53,505 nt of DNA from CAZGOM01 sp964542875 (lineage in GTDB: Bacteria; Planctomycetota; Phycisphaerae; Phycisphaerales; Phycisphaeraceae), in assembly GCA_964542875.1 (NCBI GenBank), contig CAZIWA010000023.1:1-53505 (forward strand), read 5' to 3'. The notes below the pieces were generated by a model. It was not told the origin of the DNA. It made no database searches and saw only the letters and a list, made by a program, of their open reading frames with translations. Of the stretch, positions 53,281-53,505 are shown piece after piece. Position 1 is the first letter of the stretch; each line of letters opens with the position of its first letter. The position numbers and the translations under genes were made by a program.

Positions 53281-53505
53281 TCACGGCTGCACATAAATCC
53301 CCGTGGCATTAATCGTGATGTTTCCAGACTCCTTCTCTCGCTGCACCGTCCCCTCCACCAGCACCGTCTTCAGCGGCGCCATGCCCCCGGCCTTCTCCAG
53401 TCCTGCCTTCAGCGGCTGCCCCGTCGCATCCACCACCTGCACCAGCGCCACATGCCCCTTAAGCTTCTCTTTGGGCGTGCAGCAGTAGTCCCACGGCGTC
53501 TTGCA
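53281..53505 (-). CDS. Small Cys-rich protein of unknown function, C-terminal part (5' end outside window)
   Basis: The frame is open from the window edge to a TGA at 53281-53283, giving 74 residues. It begins CKTPWDYCCTPKEKLKGHVA and continues VQVVDATGQPLKAGLEKAGG, then APLKTVLVEGTVQR, and ends NITINATGIYVQP. This resembles a short planctomycete family with a WDYCC motif that is often near metal-efflux genes, known to me only from memory. The paired cysteines may bind a metal. It is 146 bases upstream of the TolC-family gene on the same strand. Confidence 0.65.
   Translation of the reverse strand, partial: CKTPWDYCCTPKEKLKGHVALVQVVDATGQPLKAGLEKAGGMAPLKTVLVEGTVQREKESGNITINATGIYVQP

Noticed and set aside
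1..53505. CRISPR array, tRNA or rRNA genes, SusC/SusD pair
   Set aside because: None was recognised on either strand; no regularly spaced repeats, no cloverleaf candidates and no TonB-type receptor motifs.

Overview
The window is a GC-rich piece of a bacterial draft assembly; two runs of 100 N mark scaffold joins. It is dominated by carbohydrate-active proteins. The best guess at the host is a planctomycete, possibly of the Phycisphaerae type. Supporting this are two prepilin-like proteins with the FTLIELL signal and a C-terminal H-X(n)-DG motif, GntR-HTH/LacI-type hybrid regulators next to the carbohydrate genes, DUF1565-like beta-helix and DUF4091-like proteins, and intergenic repeats of the 'tagcccgacgcgccagcgaggg' kind. 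Verrucomicrobiota and Lentisphaerota share several of these traits and are not excluded.

Layout. 1-1511: the 3' end of an NRAMP metal transporter, a broken ISAs1-type transposase and a broken tyrosine recombinase, which look like the worn edge of an island. 1512-15417 (minus): a likely operon of regulator, pseudopilin, CBM9/DUF4091 lipoprotein, double beta-helix protein, TIM-barrel-like protein (here called GHL) and second double beta-helix protein. 15530-17365 (plus): a GH32-like 5' fragment joined to a DnaE2 3' fragment, then UdgX and a DUF72 protein. 17461-25638 (minus): a tight seven-gene operon of SDR, Nif3-like, SGNH hydrolase, enolase-superfamily, transglutaminase-like and two five-bladed-propeller-like proteins. 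25864-32099 (plus): pseudopilin, GH127-like, sialidase-like, kelch-like and an unknown protein, closed by a strong terminator. 32178-42617 (minus): regulator, PcRGLX/YetA-like lyase, second GHL protein, second PcRGLX/YetA-like lyase. 42744-44529: SDR and divergent AraC regulator. 44849-51582 (plus): alpha/alpha-toroid protein, a STAND ATPase fused to a SpoIIE-type phosphatase, and a sialidase-like gene cut by a gap. 51764-53505 (minus): TolC-family lipoprotein and the end of a small Cys-rich protein.

How it fits together. The three large blocks look like modules for taking apart a complex glycan, plausibly pectin/rhamnogalacturonan-like because of the two PcRGLX/YetA-type proteins and the beta-helix proteins. 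Two of the blocks are headed by paralogous GntR-LacI regulators. In both of those blocks a GHL paralogue sits between two lyase-like genes, which is the most striking repeated arrangement here. The beta-helix, PcRGLX, SGNH and DUF4091 proteins carry export signals. The GH127-like, sialidase-like, kelch-like, GH32-like and GHL proteins do not, which suggests part of the breakdown happens inside the cell. No sugar transporter or SusC/SusD pair is present.
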